A stretch of DNA of 9,751 bases from an uncultured Kangiella sp. (GTDB lineage Bacteria > Pseudomonadota > Gammaproteobacteria > Enterobacterales > DSM-103792). Position numbers and translations under genes: made by a program. Below the pieces are notes generated by a model. That model worked only from the letters and a program-made list of their open reading frames with translations, did no database searches and had not been told where the DNA came from. Numbering within the stretch: position 1 is the stretch's first letter; each line of letters starts with the position of its first letter. The stretch lies in assembly GCA_946481205.1 (NCBI GenBank), contig CAMLNB010000134.1, positions 1 to 9,751 on the forward strand. Reading direction: 5' to 3'. Shown piece by piece: positions 6,703-9,751 of the stretch.

Positions 6703-8649
6703 GTGTTGACGTTAGGAGTCAAAAAAACAAAAAAGCTCAGTGCTTCACTGAGCTTTTTGTTCGGCATTGCCCTAGCTGTCCAAGGGTCATCGTCGCAGGA
6801 GAATGAGCAATGGTCAACACGTTGCGGTGAGCCAATTTTCCAGCAAAGTTTAGCGGCCAACGCGACAATGACGCAGCAGCAACTTCATTACGTAATGGCT
6901 GGATATTATGCATGTGTCAGAAAAGGACAGTATGAAGCGGCGATGGAGCTAGCTCAAACAGCCAAACGACTCACAATGCATAAAGATACCGAGCCTGCGG
7001 ATGCCGCTCGCGCTCTGAATGCTGAAGCAGTGGTCTACGCTTACTTCGGAAATTATGCTGCAGCAATTGACCGGTTTCGCCAAGCGCTGGATCTCTATGA
7101 GCAGGTAGGAGACAAAGTACGAGCTGGTTATCTCTTAAATAACATCGGCTATAACCTGAATCGATTGGGCCAACACCAACAAGCGCTAGAAACCTATCAG
7201 TTAGCACAAGAGCATTTCGGAGCATCAGGCGATAAGACCGGCCAAGCCGTAGTTTTCTCAGGCTATGGCACGAGTTACCTCGCACTCGGCGAGGTGGAAA
7301 AGGCAAATCAAGCTGCAGCCAATTGCCTGATCATTGCAGAGTCTTTGCAAGATCCGCTGTGGCACGCTGAGTGCGCTAGTCTATTGGCAAATAGTCAGCT
7401 AGCAATGCAGCAGTATGCAGCAGCGTTCTCAACAACCCAAGACGCGCTGTCGCGTTCCGCGAAGACGTCCACACGCAACGCCCTACCAGGGCTGTATGCG
7501 GTTGCTGCGAAAGCGAAGTTGGGCTTGGTCGACGTAGCCTCAGCCAAGCATTTTGCCCAGCAAAGTCTTGCCGAATCGCAACGTGCGGGAGATAAAGCTG
7601 CCGAGCGTGATGCATGGAGTTTATTAGAAAAAATTGCGGCCGCTGCCGGGCAAACCAAAGATGAGCTTGAGGCGCTCCGCAATCGGAGCCGATTGGTCGA
7701 TGAAATCTACAACGACGAGTTGGCGCGACTCGTTTCTTCGCTAAAAGTACAACTGGATGTTCAGGCGAAAGAGCGGGAGATCGATTCACTGCGCCGTGAG
7801 AATGCATTACAACAGGCTAGCGCCGAAACTGCGAAGGCACAACGCACGGCCGCGATAGCGATCAGCCTGTTTGCGCTGGCGGTATTTGCCATCGGCTATG
7901 GCCGTTGGATGCATAAACGCGATTTGCAGCGGGCAGAGAAGGCGAATCAGGAGCTCAAGCGCCTGAATGATCTAAAAGATCAGTTTCTGGCAAACACTTC
8001 ACACGAGCTACGGACACCGTTAAACGGCATCATCGGTTTATCCGACATCTTGCTGATAGAAGAGTCTGCGCGACTGTCACCTGAAGCGAAAGAAAACCTC
8101 ACCATGATTCGGGATTGTGGTAATCAGTTGTCGCAGCTGGTTGCCGATATTCTGGATTTCTCACGGCTGCGGGCGGAGAAATTAACCTTATCGAAACAAC
8201 CCATAGCAATTGCTGATGCAGTCGCGGAAGTGAGCAAGCTGTTGCGGCCACTGGCGAATGCCAAAGGATTGAGTTTGCAGAGTGAGCTCGCTGCGGATTT
8301 GCCGCTGGTGATGGCTGATACGGACCGGGTCAAACAAGTGCTGCATAACTTGATCGGCAATGCGATCAAGTTTACCGAGCGTGGCGAGGTCACGCTGTCA
8401 GCGGTGCGCCAAGGTGAAATGTTGTGCATCAGTATCAAGGATACTGGTGTGGGTATTCCAGCGGATCGGCTGGAGCGGATATTCGAGCCGTTTGAACAGG
8501 CTGATGGCAGCGCCGGTCGTCGTTTTGGTGGCGCGGGGCTTGGTCTGTCGATTGCACGTCAGCTGGTCAATGCGCACGGTGGTGAGTTGAACGTCGTATC
8601 GGTGCCGGGCCAAGGTTCGACGTTTAGCTTCACGTTGCCACTCGCCTGA
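6703..8649 (+). CDS. TPR-sensor membrane histidine kinase
   Basis: A 648-residue sensor kinase. Residues 7-26 (KKTKK followed by a hydrophobic stretch) look like a signal sequence or first membrane helix. About 58-285 is a run of TPR-like helical pairs (GQYEAAMELAQTAKR, GNYAAAIDRFRQALDLYEQ, GQHQQALETYQLAQEHF), probably periplasmic. Residues 340-380 look coiled-coil and 382-400 form a clear membrane helix. The HisKA domain has phospho-acceptor H434 in NTSHELRTPLNG; the ATPase domain has the N box with N553 in NLIGNAIKF, G1 at 580-584 (DTGVG), the F box IFEPFEQ, and G2 at 609-614 (GGAGLG). No receiver domain is fused and no response regulator gene is in the window, so its partner is elsewhere. 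The start is uncertain: GTG 6703 (or TTG 6706) has no Shine-Dalgarno, but is needed to include the signal segment; the next in-frame ATG (6868) would remove it. It starts 21 bases after the precursor and contains an intrinsic terminator in its first codons. Confidence 0.88.
   Translation: MLTLGVKKTKKLSASLSFLFGIALAVQGSSSQENEQWSTRCGEPIFQQSLAANATMTQQQLHYVMAGYYACVRKGQYEAAMELAQTAKRLTMHKDTEPADAARALNAEAVVYAYFGNYAAAIDRFRQALDLYEQVGDKVRAGYLLNNIGYNLNRLGQHQQALETYQLAQEHFGASGDKTGQAVVFSGYGTSYLALGEVEKANQAAANCLIIAESLQDPLWHAECASLLANSQLAMQQYAAAFSTTQDALSRSAKTSTRNALPGLYAVAAKAKLGLVDVASAKHFAQQSLAESQRAGDKAAERDAWSLLEKIAAAAGQTKDELEALRNRSRLVDEIYNDELARLVSSLKVQLDVQAKEREIDSLRRENALQQASAETAKAQRTAAIAISLFALAVFAIGYGRWMHKRDLQRAEKANQELKRLNDLKDQFLANTSHELRTPLNGIIGLSDILLIEESARLSPEAKENLTMIRDCGNQLSQLVADILDFSRLRAEKLTLSKQPIAIADAVAEVSKLLRPLANAKGLSLQSELAADLPLVMADTDRVKQVLHNLIGNAIKFTERGEVTLSAVRQGEMLCISIKDTGVGIPADRLERIFEPFEQADGSAGRRFGGAGLGLSIARQLVNAHGGELNVVSVPGQGSTFSFTLPLA
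6730..6758 (+). terminator. Intrinsic terminator or attenuator inside the kinase 5' end
   Basis: AAAAAGCTCAGTG (6730-6742) pairs perfectly with CACTGAGCTTTTT (6746-6758), a 13-bp stem with a 3-base loop ending in five Ts. It begins 48 bases after the precursor stop, the expected place for the precursor terminator. It lies within codons 10-19 of the kinase frame, where it encodes the signal-peptide core. Read-through, or ribosomes on the kinase start opening the stem, would allow kinase expression. Confidence 0.85.
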
Positions 8650-8708
8650 ACGTAAATTGTGATTGTTTCAGTCTCAAGCATTGTTTGAATCGTCGCTGAA
8701 TCCTCAGC

Positions 8709-9751
8709 TCAGCTCAACAGCCCGGCCGCTCGGTTCAATTGTTCTTCGATCTGCATTTTATAGTGCACGAACAATGCAGTTGAGGCCTGTGCTGGTAGCG
8801 GTGTCAGTGTCAGATCGGTGACGTAGATCGGATAGCGGCCCAAGGTGCGCCGCTGGTGCAGGATGTCCTGTGCGACTGTGGTCAGAAAACCCTCGCCTTG
8901 CTGCAGCGCTGAATATTCCTTGCCTGCGCACTGCAGTTCCAAGCCATGCAATTGTTGTTGCTCCCAGCGTGCACTGGCGCTGACAGCAAAGAAGGACGGC
9001 TGATGTAATGCATCTGGAATCGGATGTCGGCGCAGTTGCGTGGACTCCTGGCCACGGGCCGGTAGCAGCTCGAACAGTTCGGGCTCCGGTAGCGGTGGCA
9101 ATCCTTTGAGTGTTTGCAATCGTTCTGCGACGGCGGTCAGGAACAGATACCAGGGCTTCAACAGCAGCTCAATGGAGCTGAAGCTCTGCTGGGTAACGGC
9201 CAGCGCATCAGCTTCATCAAGCAGATAGACATCAACCCGATCGGTTTCGGTGCGAAAGAAAATCTGCACTGCTCCTTGGCGGCGCTGACCGTAAATCAGA
9301 TGCAGCGGCACTTCGCTGATGGCCTGTGCTTCAAAGCGCAGCTCGCAAGCCGGCGGCAGCGGTTGCTCCAGCTCTCGCAACAAAGCCGGGAAATCGTTGC
9401 AGCGGATCACGCTGGCGGCTTCAGCATCAAGCTGGAACTGACGATAACCCTGACCCAGGCGCAGCACATAACGGGTGGGCGCGCGCTGGCTCAGCCGTCG
9501 AATCGGACCGCAGAACTCGTCAAGGACTTCGGTGACGCGCCGGCCGATCGATTCCGCGCGGTGCAAACAAAAGCAGTGCACGGTGATCACCGGCGTTAGG
9601 GTTTGTCCACCAATATGTTGATGCAGCGCGAGCAGCAACTGCGGCAGTGCATCGTCGTCATCGAAGCTGGCGAATTGCACCTCGCCCCAGCTATTGAGCC
9701 AGATCAGATCCAGGCGCTTGACCAATTGCTCGCGCAAGGCGCCATACGCCA
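8709..9751 (-). CDS. cyaA: Class I adenylate cyclase, C-terminal part
   Basis: This encodes the C-terminal 347 residues of a protein that runs off the right edge; the frame is open to base 9751 with no start in view. It resembles the C-terminal regulatory half of gammaproteobacterial class I adenylate cyclases, which make cAMP from ATP and feed CRP control. Recognisable blocks are LIWLNSWGEVQF near the edge, LIYGQRRQGAVQIFFR followed by VDVYLLDEADAL in the middle, and near the end GKEYSALQQGEGFLTTVAQ plus GRYPIYVTDLTL with the closing FVHYKMQIEEQLNRA. The catalytic N-terminal domain lies outside the window, so activity cannot be judged. The TTG at 9737 is internal, not the true start, because coding similarity continues upstream of it (AYGALREQL). 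The gene is convergent with the kinase; the 59 bases between them (8650-8708) hold only a weak 5-bp hairpin at 8694-8707 and no convincing terminator. Confidence 0.8.
   Translation of the reverse strand, partial: AYGALREQLVKRLDLIWLNSWGEVQFASFDDDDALPQLLLALHQHIGGQTLTPVITVHCFCLHRAESIGRRVTEVLDEFCGPIRRLSQRAPTRYVLRLGQGYRQFQLDAEAASVIRCNDFPALLRELEQPLPPACELRFEAQAISEVPLHLIYGQRRQGAVQIFFRTETDRVDVYLLDEADALAVTQQSFSSIELLLKPWYLFLTAVAERLQTLKGLPPLPEPELFELLPARGQESTQLRRHPIPDALHQPSFFAVSASARWEQQQLHGLELQCAGKEYSALQQGEGFLTTVAQDILHQRRTLGRYPIYVTDLTLTPLPAQASTALFVHYKMQIEEQLNRAAGLLS

Noticed and set aside
6729..6758. A AAA AAG slippery heptamer in the kinase frame right before a stem-loop, suggesting programmed -1 frameshifting.
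   Set aside because: The stem overlaps the heptamer with no spacer, and the -1 frame runs to a TGA after about 25 codons without meaningful product. The A run is explained as the left arm of a terminator.
8694..8707. Terminator between the convergent kinase and cyaA genes.
   Set aside because: The stem is only 5 bp (GCTGA/TCAGC) and no T run follows on either strand.

Overview
This window comes from a proteobacterial chromosome, most likely a gammaproteobacterium. The main evidence is a partial class I adenylate cyclase (a family typical of that class) together with a full-length RimO-type methylthiotransferase and an HAE1-type RND pump. The genus cannot be named from the sequence. Gene density is high, there is no intergenic gap above 300 bases, and I see no tRNA, rRNA, insertion sequence or CRISPR array.

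Layout, left to right. (1) 1-1004 (+): the 3' part of rimO (ribosomal protein S12 methylthiotransferase), closed by a strong intrinsic terminator at 1028-1058. (2) 1220-5415 (+): a two-gene efflux operon, periplasmic adaptor then RND permease, preceded by a TATAAT box and closed by a strong intrinsic terminator at 5441-5468. No outer-membrane channel gene accompanies it. (3) 5590-8649 (+): the most interesting block. A stand-alone N-methyltransferase of the borosin (OphMA/SonM-like) type is followed by a 71-residue peptide that looks like a SonA-type split-borosin precursor (helical recognition domain plus a short hydrophobic C-terminal core). A membrane histidine kinase with a TPR sensor region follows. 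(4) 8709-9751 (-): the C-terminal part of cyaA, convergent with the kinase and running off the right edge.

Block 3 appears to encode a ribosomally made peptide whose backbone amides are N-methylated by the upstream enzyme. Three RNA-level details stand out. A perfect 10-bp inverted repeat pairs the methyltransferase Shine-Dalgarno with its own leader. A short hairpin lies between the enzyme and precursor genes. A classic intrinsic terminator sits inside the first codons (signal-peptide region) of the kinase. Together these could let the cell make much precursor and little kinase from one transcript. No maturation protease or dedicated exporter is visible next to the pair. The precursor and the 5' part of the kinase gene are clearly less GC-rich than rimO and the 3' end of the kinase, which hints that the block is accessory DNA.
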